A stretch of 64,000 nt of DNA from Lysinibacillus fusiformis. Lineage in GTDB: Bacteria > Bacillota > Bacilli > Bacillales_A > Planococcaceae. Made by a program: the position numbers and the translations under genes. The stretch covers positions 1,240,001 to 1,304,000 of the forward strand of contig NZ_CP070490.1 in assembly GCF_016925635.1 (NCBI RefSeq). The letters run 5' to 3'. Under the pieces are notes generated by a model that saw only the letters and a list, made by a program, of their open reading frames with translations, had not been told where the DNA came from and did not search any database. Shown piece by piece: positions 35,808 to 45,367 of the stretch. The stretch's first letter is position 1. Every line of letters starts with the position of its first letter.

Positions 35808-36734
35808 TTATTTTAGAGCTTCCGTTAATACTGGTACAATTTGTTTCTTACGAGAAACAACTCCTGGTAATACAACACGGTTGTTGATAAGCTCAGCACC
35901 GAATCCTTTTGCTGCCGCTTCTGCTACTTGCCCAATTGCAACTGCAGTTGAATCATTATTTAAAATATCAGTCACAACGAAGAAGAATAGATCTAAGCCG
36001 TTTTCTGCAACATTTTTATTTAGTAAGATTTCTAACTCTTCTTGGCGATTAAGCACATCATTCATATCAACTGCATTCACTTGAGCTACAACAGATTTGT
36101 ACTCACCAAATTGGAACTCTTTTGCATCTAACGATAATAAATCTTCTAATGATTTATCAGATAGATCAGCACCTGCTTTTAGCATTGCTAAGCCATACTC
36201 TGCAGTATCCACACCAGCAATTTTTGCTAGCTCCTCGCCAGCTTTTACATCTTGCTCTGTGCAAGTTGGCGATTTGAAAAGTAGTGTATCAGAAACAATT
36301 GCTGATAACATTAAGCCAGCAATATTGGCTGGTATCGCTACTCCGTTTTCCTTGAAGATTTTGTTTAGAATTGTAGCTGTACAACCTACTGGCTCAGCAC
36401 GATAGTATAATGGATCTGCTGTTTGGAAGTTTGCAATACGGTGATGGTCAATTACCTCTGTAATTTGTACTTCTTCAATACCGTCAGCTGATTGTTGGAA
36501 TTCATTGTGGTCAACAAGGATTACCTTGTCCGCTTCTCCTACAACAGAAGAAATTAAACGAGGCGCTTCAAAGCCAAATTTATCTAATGCAAACTGAGTT
36601 TCATTATTAACATCTCCAAGACGTACTGCCTCAGCTTGTTCACCAATTTGCTGTTTTAAATAGGCATATACAATAGCAGACGTGATTGTGTCTGTATCTG
36701 GGTTTTTATGTCCAAAAACTAATACTTTACTCAT
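35808..36734 (-). CDS. ppaC: manganese-dependent inorganic pyrophosphatase
   Basis: Class II pyrophosphatase of 308 residues (DHH family) that cleaves PPi in the cytosol. Metal ligands come from [18 protein letters not shown] and the EVIDHHRI motif. The C-terminal DHHA2 domain has [12 protein letters not shown] and [13 protein letters not shown], whose SRKKQ binds phosphate. AGGAGG lies before the ATG. Single gene. Confidence 0.97.
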   Translation of the reverse strand: MSKVLVFGHKNPDTDTITSAIVYAYLKQQIGEQAEAVRLGDVNNETQFALDKFGFEAPRLISSVVGEADKVILVDHNEFQQSADGIEEVQITEVIDHHRIANFQTADPLYYRAEPVGCTATILNKIFKENGVAIPANIAGLMLSAIVSDTLLFKSPTCTEQDVKAGEELAKIAGVDTAEYGLAMLKAGADLSDKSLEDLLSLDAKEFQFGEYKSVVAQVNAVDMNDVLNRQEELEILLNKNVAENGLDLFFFVVTDILNNDSTAVAIGQVAEAAAKGFGAELINNRVVLPGVVSRKKQIVPVLTEALK

Positions 36735-37201
36735 TGAATCAATTCCTCCTAAAATGGCACTTACATTTATATTTTATTTTATCATACCTTATAGCCTGAC
36801 AAGTGATAAAGTGAAACTTTGGAACAATTTCGCCTTAGTGTAAATGCCACTGATGCCCGCTTTCAGTATAAAATACATTGCTTAATCAACACAGAACATT
36901 TCTGTCTAAATTTTAATATATAAAAATAATGAAAGCCCTCCAAATACATACTTTTCAAATAAGATATATACATTATAACTACCTTGTGTTGCTATGTATA
37001 CTTTTAATGGGTCTAATTACTTCTATAAAATTCTCTATTTTTACCAACCTATTTTTAACATTCAATAGTAAAAATGCATCTTTTTTTAAAAACATTTAGA
37101 TTATATAGATATTTAGTTGGGTTTTCATATTTAAGTCATCATAATTTTATGCTATCATCAGATAGTCTATATTTTTGGATATTCAGGAAATGGGGATTAC
37201 G
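36735..37201. other. AT-rich intergenic region
   Basis: About 465 bases between ppaC and the GNAT fusion gene, which are divergent. Very AT-rich with promoters presumed. No tRNA, riboswitch or hairpin recognised. Confidence 0.45.
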
Positions 37202-38005
37202 ATGACAAAGAAGATAGAAAAAAAGTACATTCCTTTAGCGAACTATTTTGATGTAGCTTTACAACAAGAAATTACTTTATCCTTTAGCGAATTAGAAAAC
37301 ATTATGGGACAAGCATTACCGAACGCCGCCTACTTAAATAAAAGCTGGTGGAAAAAAACTAAGCCCCCACTCTCACATTATTTATCATGGACAAATGCAG
37401 GTTATTATGTCATTGATGTTAAACTAGGTACTAGTGTATCTTTCTCACGTACTCAAATGAAGTCTACTGAAAACGACACTTCAAACAATGAGGAGCATTC
37501 ATCTGCATACATAATTCGAGGGATTGAAGCGTCCGATGCTAGATCATTCATTCATTTGCAAGAGGAGATATTTCAAGAAACCGACTTCATGTATAATATC
37601 CAAAATGAGCTGGATCTCACTGTCCAACAACTTCGTAAAAATTTAACCTATTGGAAGCATCTAAAAAACCGTACAATACTACTATGTGTATTAAATGGGA
37701 TTTTTGCAGGTTATGCAGTTATTCATGGATATAAACAGTCGAAAGCTAGACACGTTGCCTCTGTTCGCTTAGCTGTGAAAGAAGAGCATCAACAAAAAGG
37801 CATTGGCACTGCACTGATGAAGGCTGTTGAAAGTTGGTCTAAACAACGTGATATTTCTCGTTTAGAGTTATCTGTTATGGAGCATAACCATGTAGCTTTA
37901 CATCTCTTTACAAAGCTAGGATTTCATCAAGAAGGCATTCGACAAAATGCGATTAAATTAAATGATACTTATGTGAACGAATATAGCTTGAGTAAAATTC
38001 TATAA
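37202..38005 (+). CDS. DUF7662-like domain fused to GNAT acetyltransferase
   Basis: A 267-residue protein. The N-terminal about 80 residues (IPLANYFDVALQQEITLSFSELENIMGQALPNAAYLNKSWWKK then LSWTNAGYYVIDV) carry the L-S-F-x-E-L-E-x-I-x-G-x-x-L-P ... WW ... W-x-N-A-G pattern of DUF7662. An Asn/Glu-rich linker joins a GNAT domain with VASVRLAVKEEHQQKGIGTALMKAVE (acetyl-CoA loop QQKGIGTA) and LSVMEHNHVALHLFTKLGFHQEG. The ATG at 37202 follows GGGG by six bases; the 37175 frame extension lacks a site. The DUF7662 module may bind nucleic acid; the role of the fusion is unknown. Confidence 0.85.
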   Translation: MTKKIEKKYIPLANYFDVALQQEITLSFSELENIMGQALPNAAYLNKSWWKKTKPPLSHYLSWTNAGYYVIDVKLGTSVSFSRTQMKSTENDTSNNEEHSSAYIIRGIEASDARSFIHLQEEIFQETDFMYNIQNELDLTVQQLRKNLTYWKHLKNRTILLCVLNGIFAGYAVIHGYKQSKARHVASVRLAVKEEHQQKGIGTALMKAVESWSKQRDISRLELSVMEHNHVALHLFTKLGFHQEGIRQNAIKLNDTYVNEYSLSKIL

Positions 38006-38017
38006 TTCACTTTTCCT

Positions 38018-38050
38018 AGATGTCTAAATACTATTTGGACATCTTTTTAT
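38018..38050 (+). terminator. terminator after the GNAT fusion gene
   Basis: Seven-bp stem AGATGTC/GACATCT followed by a T-run. Confidence 0.8.
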
Positions 38051-38054
38051 ATAG

Positions 38055-38103
38055 ACAAAAATACGCATAGACATGTGTGTTATTACACACTACCTATGCG
38101 TTG
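38055..38103 (-). terminator. RpiR gene terminator
   Basis: Nested hairpin: ACGCATAG/CTATGCGT outside, GTGTGT/ACACAC inside, then a T-run on the minus strand. Confidence 0.8.
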
Positions 38104-38108
38104 TTACA

Positions 38109-38975
38109 TTAAAAAACCTGCTTTTCTCTAATAGCATCTAAGAATAGTACATTACTCTCTACTTGCTCGTACGATTGCTGATATTTTTCATAGCGCCCTT
38201 TGTCCTGACTCATCATTTCCTCTATCAAGGCATGCAAAAAAGAAATCAAGACTGGCGCAATTTCTAGTGAAGAATGATTTTTGGTGCCAAGGGTAAATAA
38301 TGCATTGGCATATTCTCGAATAGGCGAAAATGCAGAACCTGTAATCCCAATAATTTTCACTTTCTTTACCTTTGCAATTTCAACAATCGTTTTAATATCC
38401 ATTATCTGTTTATCAAAAGATAGCACAATTAAAGTTGTATGTTCGCTCATGCTATTTATTTGGTTCACTAGATCCTCGGAGTCTAAACGAAGCTGTTTAA
38501 TATTAGAACGAAGTGTTTTCAATGTATTAGATAGCCAATTAGTAACAGATGCATTGTGACGAGTACCTAGAATATAGATATTGTCTGCTTCATGCATCCA
38601 TTTTGAGCTTTTTTGAATTTGCTGATCGTTAATCAATTGAATGGTTTCTTGAATATTTTGGCTATCCCGTTGCATTACCTTACCAAAGCTAGAATTAGTT
38701 AGCTTCTTAGCAGTATAGGCAGGCTGTAGATTTGCCCCCACATCTTGAGACATAATATAGCCTCTAATTTCCTCTTGCAGCTCTACATACCCTGATAAAT
38801 CCATAGCATAACAAAAACGAATCACTGTTGATTCACTTACATTAGCCAATCTGCCAACCTCTGCTGCTCCATTAGCAATAACTGTAGTGGGATTATCCAT
38901 TACAAATTGTGCTACTTTACGCTGGCCCTTTGACAACCTTACAAATCTTTTCTTTATATCCTCATGAATACTCAT
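38109..38975 (-). CDS. RpiR/MurR-family transcriptional regulator
   Basis: A 288-residue regulator. The N-terminal RpiR helix-turn-helix (KRFVRLSKGQRKVAQFVMDNPTTV, GRLANVSESTVIRFCYAMDLSGY) is joined to a C-terminal SIS domain with ADNIYILGTRHNASVTNWLSNTL, LIVLSFDKQIMDIKTIVEIAK and IIGITGSAFSPIREYANALFTLG, which usually binds a phosphosugar. The ATG at 38975 is used; a GTG at 39008 lacks a ribosome site. It is on the same strand as the NiaP-like gene, 300 bases away with a terminator between, so linkage is uncertain. Confidence 0.88.
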   Translation of the reverse strand: MSIHEDIKKRFVRLSKGQRKVAQFVMDNPTTVIANGAAEVGRLANVSESTVIRFCYAMDLSGYVELQEEIRGYIMSQDVGANLQPAYTAKKLTNSSFGKVMQRDSQNIQETIQLINDQQIQKSSKWMHEADNIYILGTRHNASVTNWLSNTLKTLRSNIKQLRLDSEDLVNQINSMSEHTTLIVLSFDKQIMDIKTIVEIAKVKKVKIIGITGSAFSPIREYANALFTLGTKNHSSLEIAPVLISFLHALIEEMMSQDKGRYEKYQQSYEQVESNVLFLDAIREKQVF

Positions 38976-39244
38976 TCCTAACAACCTTTCTTTCAATGAC
39001 CTTATCACGAATGGGAGATTGTTTCCTACTGACTCAAAATTCGATTAAAAATACAGTATCACGATTACAATTTGAATACAATGACTTTTCTGAAAAATCT
39101 TCATCGCATTAATCTGCTAATAAAACAATTTAATTTAAGCTTTAACCATTTTATGTTGATTTGTCATTTTAACAAAAAAATCTGTATAATCGAATAAAAA
39201 TTAATAATTACTCATTTTTATGTATTTTTTAAGCGAATTCAGAC
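38976..39244. other. AT-rich intergenic region
   Basis: Promoter region of the RpiR-type gene. No strong motif seen. Confidence 0.35.
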
Positions 39245-39284
39245 AAAAATGTCCTGGATCACTTCTTCTGATCCAGGACATTCT
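39245..39284 (-). terminator. terminator after the niaP-like gene
   Basis: Thirteen-bp stem ATGTCCTGGATCA/TGATCCAGGACAT followed by four to five T residues on the minus strand. Confidence 0.9.
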
Positions 39285-39292
39285 ATTTTATT

Positions 39293-40522
39293 TTATTCTA
39301 ATTCAAGCTGCTTCGTTTCCTTCCCAAGGAAGATGACACCCACAACACCGATAATAATTGCTCCGCAGAAAATGGCAAAGATATAGCCTATATCATAGCC
39401 TGCCGTCAACAGAAACCCAACGAGCAACGGACCAAAAATACCGCCAATTCGTCCAACGGCTGCTGCCATACCAGCACCTGTTCCTCGAATAATGGAAGGA
39501 TATTGTTCAGGTGTGTAAGCATATAATGCGCCCCAAGCCCCTAAGTTAAAGAATGATAAAAACATCCCTGAAGTGAGCAATACGGCTAAAGTATCTGCAT
39601 TCCCAAAAATGTAAGCACTTGCTGCAGTACCAATTAGATAGGAAACAAGGACAAATTTGCGTCCAAACTTTTCTATAAACCAAGCTGCTGTAAAGTATCC
39701 TGGCAATTGAGCTAAAGTCATGATCAAAACATATTTAAAGCTTGTGATCATATCAAAGCCCTTCCCTACCATTACACTTGGCAACCATAAAAACATGCCA
39801 TAATACGAAAATACAACTGTAAACCATAATAGCCACAGCATAAATGTAGAACGAGCATACTTTTTCGACCAAACTTCTTTCATATTTTGGCCAATGCTAC
39901 GTTTTTTTGATTCTTCCTTCACAGTAAATTGAGGTGAATCTGGTAAATGCCAACGAAGATAAATAGCATAAAATGCTGGAAGTGCCGTTAGTATAAGGGC
40001 TACTCGCCATCCCCATGTAGGAATAACAAAATACGAAATGAGTGCTGCAATTAACCAGCCTGCTGCCCAAAAGCTTTCTAGTAATACAACCACGCGACCT
40101 CTTTCTTTGGCAGCCACACTTTCAGATACTAGCGTTGAAGCTACAGGTAATTCTCCCCCTAGCCCCATCCCTACTAAAAAGCGTAAAATTAAAAATGCAG
40201 TTAATGTTGTTGTAAAAGCGGATAAACCGCTTGCAATAGAAAAGAGGACAAGTGTCCACATAAAAATTTGCTTGCGCCCTACTTTATCAGCAAAAACACC
40301 AAAAAAGAGAGCCCCTACAGCCATTCCGATAGAATTTACACTACCAATCCAACCAGACTGACTTGGTGATAGTCCCCACTCAGCGGCCAATGCTGCAATG
40401 ACAAAGGATAATATACCAACGTCCATTGCATCGAAGAGCCATCCTACCCCTGCTACACCCAAAAGCTTATTTCTAGAAATGGATTGCTGAGGTTTATTTG
40501 TCGCTGCTGTATTTATTGTCAT
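39293..40522 (-). CDS. MFS transporter, NiaP/aromatic-acid porter type
   Basis: A 409-residue, 12-segment MFS protein of the sugar/aromatic-acid:H+ branch. Features: GWLFDAMDVGILSFVIAALA, motif A FFGVFADKVGRKQIF, FLVGMGLGGELPVASTLVSE, PESPRF-like HLPDSPQF, and AYTPEQYPSIIRGTGAGMAAAVGRIGG. The E-x-P-x-x-R-G/PEQYP motif and DxMDxGI start are common to NiaP (nicotinate uptake), but benzoate-type porters look similar, so the substrate is not settled. The ATG at 40522 has AGGTGG five bases upstream. It stands alone. Confidence 0.85.
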   Translation of the reverse strand: MTINTAATNKPQQSISRNKLLGVAGVGWLFDAMDVGILSFVIAALAAEWGLSPSQSGWIGSVNSIGMAVGALFFGVFADKVGRKQIFMWTLVLFSIASGLSAFTTTLTAFLILRFLVGMGLGGELPVASTLVSESVAAKERGRVVVLLESFWAAGWLIAALISYFVIPTWGWRVALILTALPAFYAIYLRWHLPDSPQFTVKEESKKRSIGQNMKEVWSKKYARSTFMLWLLWFTVVFSYYGMFLWLPSVMVGKGFDMITSFKYVLIMTLAQLPGYFTAAWFIEKFGRKFVLVSYLIGTAASAYIFGNADTLAVLLTSGMFLSFFNLGAWGALYAYTPEQYPSIIRGTGAGMAAAVGRIGGIFGPLLVGFLLTAGYDIGYIFAIFCGAIIIGVVGVIFLGKETKQLELE

Positions 40523-40726
40523 CTCAACCACCTGTCTTTACACATGACTTTACATTACAAGATTACTATACAGTTGTTTCAAGAAAGTGACAAGTACTAT
40601 TCAAATTACCGAATTGTTTCGACAATTAATGAAATGCTATTGAAATAATAGTGCCATTTGCGTTAAAATGTCTTTTATACAAAAACAACTGTTCTTTCTA
40701 TAAGAACAAAAGGAGATCGTTACGTT

Positions 40727-41779
40727 ATGTGGAAAGGCCTTATTGAAGAATATAAACAATTTTTACCCGTAACTGAAAATACACCTGCTTTAACTTTAAA
40801 CGAAGGCAATACGCCTCTTATACATTTAGTAAATTTATCTAAGAAACTAGGCATTGAGCTTTACGGAAAAATTGAAGGTGCAAACCCAACTGGCTCATTT
40901 AAAGACCGAGGAATGGTGTTTGCTGTTGCAAAAGCTATTGAGGATGGAAGTCAATGCGTTATTTGCGCTTCTACAGGAAACACTTCTGCGGCTGCGGCAG
41001 CTTATGCAACTCGTGCAGGGATTCAATCAATCGTTGTTATTCCTAAAGGAAAAGTTGCTCTTGGTAAGCTTGCACAAGCTACAATGTATGGTGCAAAAAT
41101 CATTGAAATTGATGGTAATTTCGATGATGCTCTCAATATCGTTCGCCAAGTAAGTGAAACAACACCAGTTGCACTTGTTAACTCTGTAAATCCATACCGT
41201 ATCGAAGGTCAAAAAACGGCATCGTTTGAAATTGTAGATGCCTTAGGTTCAGCACCTGATTATCTGTGTATTCCTGTTGGTAATGCAGGTAATATCACTG
41301 CCTATTGGAAAGGATTTAAAGAATATCACGCTGCAAAAAATAGTGGTTTACCAAAAATGTATGGCTTTGAAGCAGAAGGTGCAGCAGCAATCGTTAAAGG
41401 AGAGCCTATTGCTAACCCTGAGACAGTGGCAACTGCCATTCGAATTGGCAATCCTGCTAGTTGGAAATTGGCAGAAGCGGCTCGCGATGAATCTGGTGGT
41501 ATCATTGATTCTGTTACAGATGAAGAAATTGTAGCAGCTTACAAATTAATCGCAAGTACAGAAGGTATTTTCGTTGAGCCAGGCTCTGCTGCTTCTTTAG
41601 CAGGTGTTATGAAGTCTGTTGAAAATGGAAAAATCCCTCAAGGCGCTAAGGTTGTAACTATCTTTACAGGGAATGGACTGAAAGATCCTGATACAGCTAT
41701 GAATGTATCCACTGTAGAGGTTGTATCTCTTAAAAACGATGAAGAAGAAATTCGTGCATATATTGAGGGTGTACTATGA
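40727..41779 (+). CDS. thrC: threonine synthase
   Basis: PLP enzyme of 350 residues converting O-phosphohomoserine to threonine. Substrate loop [14 protein letters not shown] lysine in [11 protein letters not shown] (Lys60 region), [17 protein letters not shown], the glycine-rich phosphate loop [14 protein letters not shown] and a final TGNGLKDP. It is the shorter Bacillus-type class. AAAGGAG precedes the ATG. The stop overlaps the thrB start by four bases (ATGA), so the pair is translationally coupled. Homoserine dehydrogenase, often upstream, is absent here. Confidence 0.97.
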   Translation: MWKGLIEEYKQFLPVTENTPALTLNEGNTPLIHLVNLSKKLGIELYGKIEGANPTGSFKDRGMVFAVAKAIEDGSQCVICASTGNTSAAAAAYATRAGIQSIVVIPKGKVALGKLAQATMYGAKIIEIDGNFDDALNIVRQVSETTPVALVNSVNPYRIEGQKTASFEIVDALGSAPDYLCIPVGNAGNITAYWKGFKEYHAAKNSGLPKMYGFEAEGAAAIVKGEPIANPETVATAIRIGNPASWKLAEAARDESGGIIDSVTDEEIVAAYKLIASTEGIFVEPGSAASLAGVMKSVENGKIPQGAKVVTIFTGNGLKDPDTAMNVSTVEVVSLKNDEEEIRAYIEGVL

Positions 41780-42690
41780 GTAAAATGTGGCAAATCTCAG
41801 TTCCTGGAAGCACAGCCAACTTAGGTCCTGGCTTTGATTCAATAGGACTTGGCTTGTCTCTTTACTTAAAGCTTTCTGTTACTTTACAAGAACAATGGGA
41901 AATTATCCATCTTGATGATAATGGTCCTAAAGAGTTTGAGCTTGAAGAACACTTACTATACGTCATTGCTAAAAAAACTGCAGATCAATATGGTCAACAG
42001 CTACCTGCTTGTCGTGTAGAGATGGCCAGTGAACTTCCGTTGGCACGTGGTCTTGGTAGCAGTGCAGCAGTTATTGTTGCAGGTATTGAACTTGCTAACC
42101 AAGTATGTAAGCTTGGATTAACGATTCAAGATAAACTTAATCTCTCTTCACAAATTGAAGGACATCCAGATAACGCAACCGCTTCAGTCTTGGGAGGTTT
42201 AACGATTTCTTCAATGGATGACAAAGGAATGGTTGATACATTTCATATCAATGATATCGATGCCTCCTTTGTGGTATATGTACCAGATGTTGAATTAAAA
42301 ACAAGCGAATCTCGTTCGGTTTTACCAGAGCAATTTAACCGATCCTATGCAGTTCATGCTTCAGCAAATGCGAATATGCTAGCGGCTTCTTTAATGGCAA
42401 GAGATTTTGAACGTGCTGGACGTTATATGGAGGCTGATTTATTCCATGAACCGTTTCGTGCAAAGCTAATTCCTGCATATGAAGAAATTCGTATTGCTGC
42501 AAAAGCTAACGGCGCATACGGTACAGCTTTAAGCGGAGCTGGTCCAACATTAATATCCATTATTCCCTCTGCTATTGCTTCTGACTTCGTTCAGCTAATG
42601 ACAAAGCAATTCCCAGAGCACCAAATTATTTTAACAAAAGCTGATGAACATGGTGTACAAGTCAATGAATGTATGAAACGTCTACTATAA
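41776..42690 (+). CDS. thrB: homoserine kinase
   Basis: GHMP-family kinase of 304 residues that phosphorylates homoserine, making the ThrC substrate. Motifs: [16 protein letters not shown] (homoserine binding), ATP loop [31 protein letters not shown] and the C-terminal [16 protein letters not shown]. The ATG overlaps the thrC stop. The operon is ended by a hairpin that starts within the last codons. Confidence 0.97.
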   Translation: MSKMWQISVPGSTANLGPGFDSIGLGLSLYLKLSVTLQEQWEIIHLDDNGPKEFELEEHLLYVIAKKTADQYGQQLPACRVEMASELPLARGLGSSAAVIVAGIELANQVCKLGLTIQDKLNLSSQIEGHPDNATASVLGGLTISSMDDKGMVDTFHINDIDASFVVYVPDVELKTSESRSVLPEQFNRSYAVHASANANMLAASLMARDFERAGRYMEADLFHEPFRAKLIPAYEEIRIAAKANGAYGTALSGAGPTLISIIPSAIASDFVQLMTKQFPEHQIILTKADEHGVQVNECMKRLL

Positions 42691-42708
42691 CAGTAGGCGT
42701 TTTTTCTT
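42679..42708 (+). terminator. thrCB operon terminator
   Basis: Seven-bp stem CGTCTAC/GTAGGCG (one G-U pair) followed by six T residues. The left arm overlaps the end of thrB. Confidence 0.85.
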
Positions 42709-42789
42709 GAAAGCAAGTACGTATAAAACTAATATTATAGAAGTATAGAATTAGACTTTCTATACTTGCTTTTCTAAGGAGGGACTATT

Positions 42790-43476
42790 TTGAAACCCAT
42801 TATTTTCTGTGATTTCGATGGCACGATAACAGAAACAGATAATATCTTTTCACTTATGACTGAATTTGTACCAAAGGAATCTGAAAAAATTGCACAAGCG
42901 ATGATGGAACAAACCATTTCATTTAAAGATGGCCTATCAGCTATGTTTCATCTACTTTCTAGTCAACAAAAAGATGAAGTCATTCAATACCTAATGGATT
43001 CGGCAGTAATACGTGAGGGATTTGGAGATTTTGTTCGCTATGCTCAAAACAACAATATTCCATTTTATATTGTAAGTGGCGGAGTCGATTTCTTCATCGA
43101 GCCTTTAGTTGAAAAATTTGGTCCATTTTCAGGCATCTACTGTAATAAAGCAGATTTTTCTGGTGAGCAAATACAACTGATTTACCCAAATAGCTGTGAT
43201 GAGGAATGCGCTAAATATAGCACACAAGGTTGCGGCTGCTGTAAGCCTAGTGTTATGCGAAAAGTTGCCAATGAAGATCATTATAAAATCGTAATTGGTG
43301 ATTCTCTATCTGATTTCGAGGCTGCTAAACTAGCCGATATCGTTCTTGCTAGAGATCATCTTATCCAACGCTGTGAAGAACTTCAGGTTCCATATAGACC
43401 CTTTACCACATTTCAGGATTGTCTAAATATTGTTCAAGAACTAGTGGAATCAAAAAAGGCTATTCTTTCAATTTAA
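42790..43476 (+). CDS. mtnX: 2-hydroxy-3-keto-5-methylthiopentenyl-1-phosphate phosphatase
   Basis: HAD-superfamily phosphatase of 228 residues in the methionine salvage pathway. Motif I is CDFDGTITETDN with the nucleophilic Asp; motif II is YIVSGGVDFFIEP; the MtnX-typical cysteine patch CDEECAKYSTQGCGCCKP follows; motif IV is GDSLSDFEAAKLAD. TTG start with AAGGAGGGA upstream. The rest of the mtn pathway is not in the window. It forms its own unit between two terminators. Confidence 0.92.
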   Translation: MKPIIFCDFDGTITETDNIFSLMTEFVPKESEKIAQAMMEQTISFKDGLSAMFHLLSSQQKDEVIQYLMDSAVIREGFGDFVRYAQNNNIPFYIVSGGVDFFIEPLVEKFGPFSGIYCNKADFSGEQIQLIYPNSCDEECAKYSTQGCGCCKPSVMRKVANEDHYKIVIGDSLSDFEAAKLADIVLARDHLIQRCEELQVPYRPFTTFQDCLNIVQELVESKKAILSI

Positions 43477-43484
43477 TGTAGAAA

Positions 43485-43527
43485 AAAGACAAGGGAGCCA
43501 CTTTTACAAAGATGACTCCCTTTCCCT
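43485..43527. terminator. bidirectional terminator between mtnX and zupT
   Basis: Stem AAGGGAG/CTCCCTT with inner CA/TG pairing; A-run before and T-run after. Confidence 0.8.
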
Positions 43528-43533
43528 ACTTAT

Positions 43534-44343
43534 TTATGCTAATAGCACTAAGCTAATGGCCATGACCGCCATTCCTGCTACTAGACCATACATCGATAAA
43601 TGTGTTTCATCGTATCTTTGTGCTGCTGGTAACAACTCATCTAATGAAATAAAGACCATTATTCCTGCAACCCCAGCAAAAACAATTCCAAACATGACAT
43701 CGGTTAAAAATGGCATAAGGAGCAAAAATGCTACTAATGCACCGACAGGCTCTGCTAATCCTGATAAAAAGGATAATTTAAAGGCTTTCTTTCGATTACC
43801 CGTCGCAAAGAAAATAGGAACAGATACAGCAATGCCTTCTGGAATATTGTGAATAGCTACTGCAATGGCAATAGCAATCCCCACATTCGGGTCATTAATA
43901 GCTGACATAAATGTAGCGATACCCTCTGGAAAATTATGAATGCCAATCGCGAGAGCTGTAAAAACACCCATCTTCATTAAATGTTCTTCATTGACCTGTG
44001 GTTTGATGGCATTTACATCCTCAACTAGCTTTACTTCATGAGGATTAGTAGCCTTTGGAATAAATTTATCGATCAAGGCAATAAATAACATCCCACCGAA
44101 AAATCCTAGGATTGTCATCCAATAGCCATTTGTTGTACCTAATGCATTGGTTAAAGCATCTTTCGCTTTAACAAAAATTTCTACCAGGGATACATAGATC
44201 ATTACCCCTGCTGAAAAACCTAATGCTAATGATAAAAATTTTGTATTTGTTCTTGATGTAAAAAATGCTATTAAACTACCTACGCCTGTTGCAAGTCCGG
44301 CAAAAAGAGTTAGTCCTAGTGCCAGTAAAACATTTCCGTCCAT
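43534..44343 (-). CDS. zupT: ZIP-family metal transporter
   Basis: A 269-residue, eight-helix ZIP protein that imports zinc (also Fe, Mn, Co in E. coli ZupT). HNFPEGIATF and HNIPEGIAV form the binuclear metal centre in helices 4 and 5; FISLDELLPAAQ is typical. The ATG follows AAGAAGGG. Monocistronic. No Zur site was recognised. Confidence 0.94.
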   Translation of the reverse strand: MDGNVLLALGLTLFAGLATGVGSLIAFFTSRTNTKFLSLALGFSAGVMIYVSLVEIFVKAKDALTNALGTTNGYWMTILGFFGGMLFIALIDKFIPKATNPHEVKLVEDVNAIKPQVNEEHLMKMGVFTALAIGIHNFPEGIATFMSAINDPNVGIAIAIAVAIHNIPEGIAVSVPIFFATGNRKKAFKLSFLSGLAEPVGALVAFLLLMPFLTDVMFGIVFAGVAGIMVFISLDELLPAAQRYDETHLSMYGLVAGMAVMAISLVLLA

Positions 44344-44455
44344 TCCCTTCTTCCTTTGCTCTTTTTCTTATTGTACTCATCTTAACGTAGAAGTTTCCTA
44401 TACGCAATTCTTTTTTATGAGGCAAATATCATTCTTTACAATGTCTCAATAAAAC

Positions 44456-44498
44456 GTAAAAAAGCAGTATCTATTCATATGAAATAGATACTGCCTGC
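44456..44498 (-). terminator. PAP2 gene terminator
   Basis: Twelve-bp stem GCAGTATCTATT/AATAGATACTGC followed by six T residues on the minus strand. Confidence 0.9.
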
Positions 44499-44502
44499 CT
44501 TT

Positions 44503-45111
44503 TTATTTATGATTGGATGAAAATAAGCGTTTTCGACGTTCGTACCAGATGACACAAATGATAAACCAAGTATAGCCGATGCTCCAACCAGCAAGTACAT
44601 CTGTAGCAAAATGTCGAGCTCCTGCAATACGTGATAAACCAATAAGCACCATCAAGATCGTTGCGCCAAGCCACAGAAGGATTTTACGGCTTTTATTACG
44701 ATTCTCCGCTAAAATATAAGCAAGTGAAAATAAATACAAAATACCTGTCATCGAATGTCCAGATGGAAAGCTAAAGGATGTCAGTTGATCCTCAATTTCA
44801 GGTCTTGGACGTTGCACCCATTTCTTTAATAATTGATTCAGAACATTGCCTGCTGCAAAAGTTAGTACAACAAATAGCATCCCTCGATAATTTTTTACCT
44901 TCCAAGCTAAATACACCATTAAAACTACTGCAACAGCGACAACAAATATTGGCTCCCCTATATAATGAAAGATCTCAATAAATCGATTGCCAAAAAGAAT
45001 CTCTGCCATCTTTGCATCAAATGTATTCATCAATTGACTTTGATAAGTGACTCTTAATACGATAAAGACAATTAACGTTACAATTGCTAAAGGATATGCC
45101 CATTTTTTCAT
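44503..45111 (-). CDS. PAP2-family phosphatase
   Basis: A 202-residue membrane phosphatase with about five to six helices. The three catalytic segments are KKWVQRPRPE, SFPSGHSM and SRIAGARHFATDVLAG, as in PgpB/BcrC-like enzymes. It may dephosphorylate undecaprenyl diphosphate or phosphatidylglycerol phosphate; motifs alone cannot say. AGGTGAAAAA precedes the ATG. It is the last gene of a same-strand run from the 299-residue orphan protein. Confidence 0.92.
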   Translation of the reverse strand: MKKWAYPLAIVTLIVFIVLRVTYQSQLMNTFDAKMAEILFGNRFIEIFHYIGEPIFVVAVAVVLMVYLAWKVKNYRGMLFVVLTFAAGNVLNQLLKKWVQRPRPEIEDQLTSFSFPSGHSMTGILYLFSLAYILAENRNKSRKILLWLGATILMVLIGLSRIAGARHFATDVLAGWSIGYTWFIICVIWYERRKRLFSSNHK

Positions 45112-45196
45112 TTTTTCACCTCAAAAAACATTCATGCTATGGTCTTCACATCATAACATAAATAGGTCTATTCTGAATGAAATATAGGCCTTCATT

Positions 45197-45328
45197 TTAA
45201 GAAAGGTTTACACCCTTAACCTCTTGATAAATAGTGATCGTTTCTGCTTCTGGTTTGTTAAAGTAATTGGAAACGGCCAATGCAACAATAAATAAAATGG
45301 CTACTATAGGTAGTATTCTTCTAAACAT
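45197..45328 (-). CDS. small membrane protein, 43 residues
   Basis: ATG start, 44 codons, with GGGAGTGTTTAGG just upstream. The product MFRRILPIVAILFIVALAV has a basic N-terminus, one membrane helix (about 4-20), then a short extracytoplasmic tail EAETITIYQEVKGVNLS. It could also be a secreted peptide if the helix is cleaved. It sits 40 bases after the 299-residue orphan gene and 85 bases before the PAP2 gene on the same strand. Confidence 0.6.
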   Translation of the reverse strand: MFRRILPIVAILFIVALAVSNYFNKPEAETITIYQEVKGVNLS

Positions 45329-45367
45329 CCTAAACACTCCCTTATTCTTTTACTGTTCCAAATTTAA

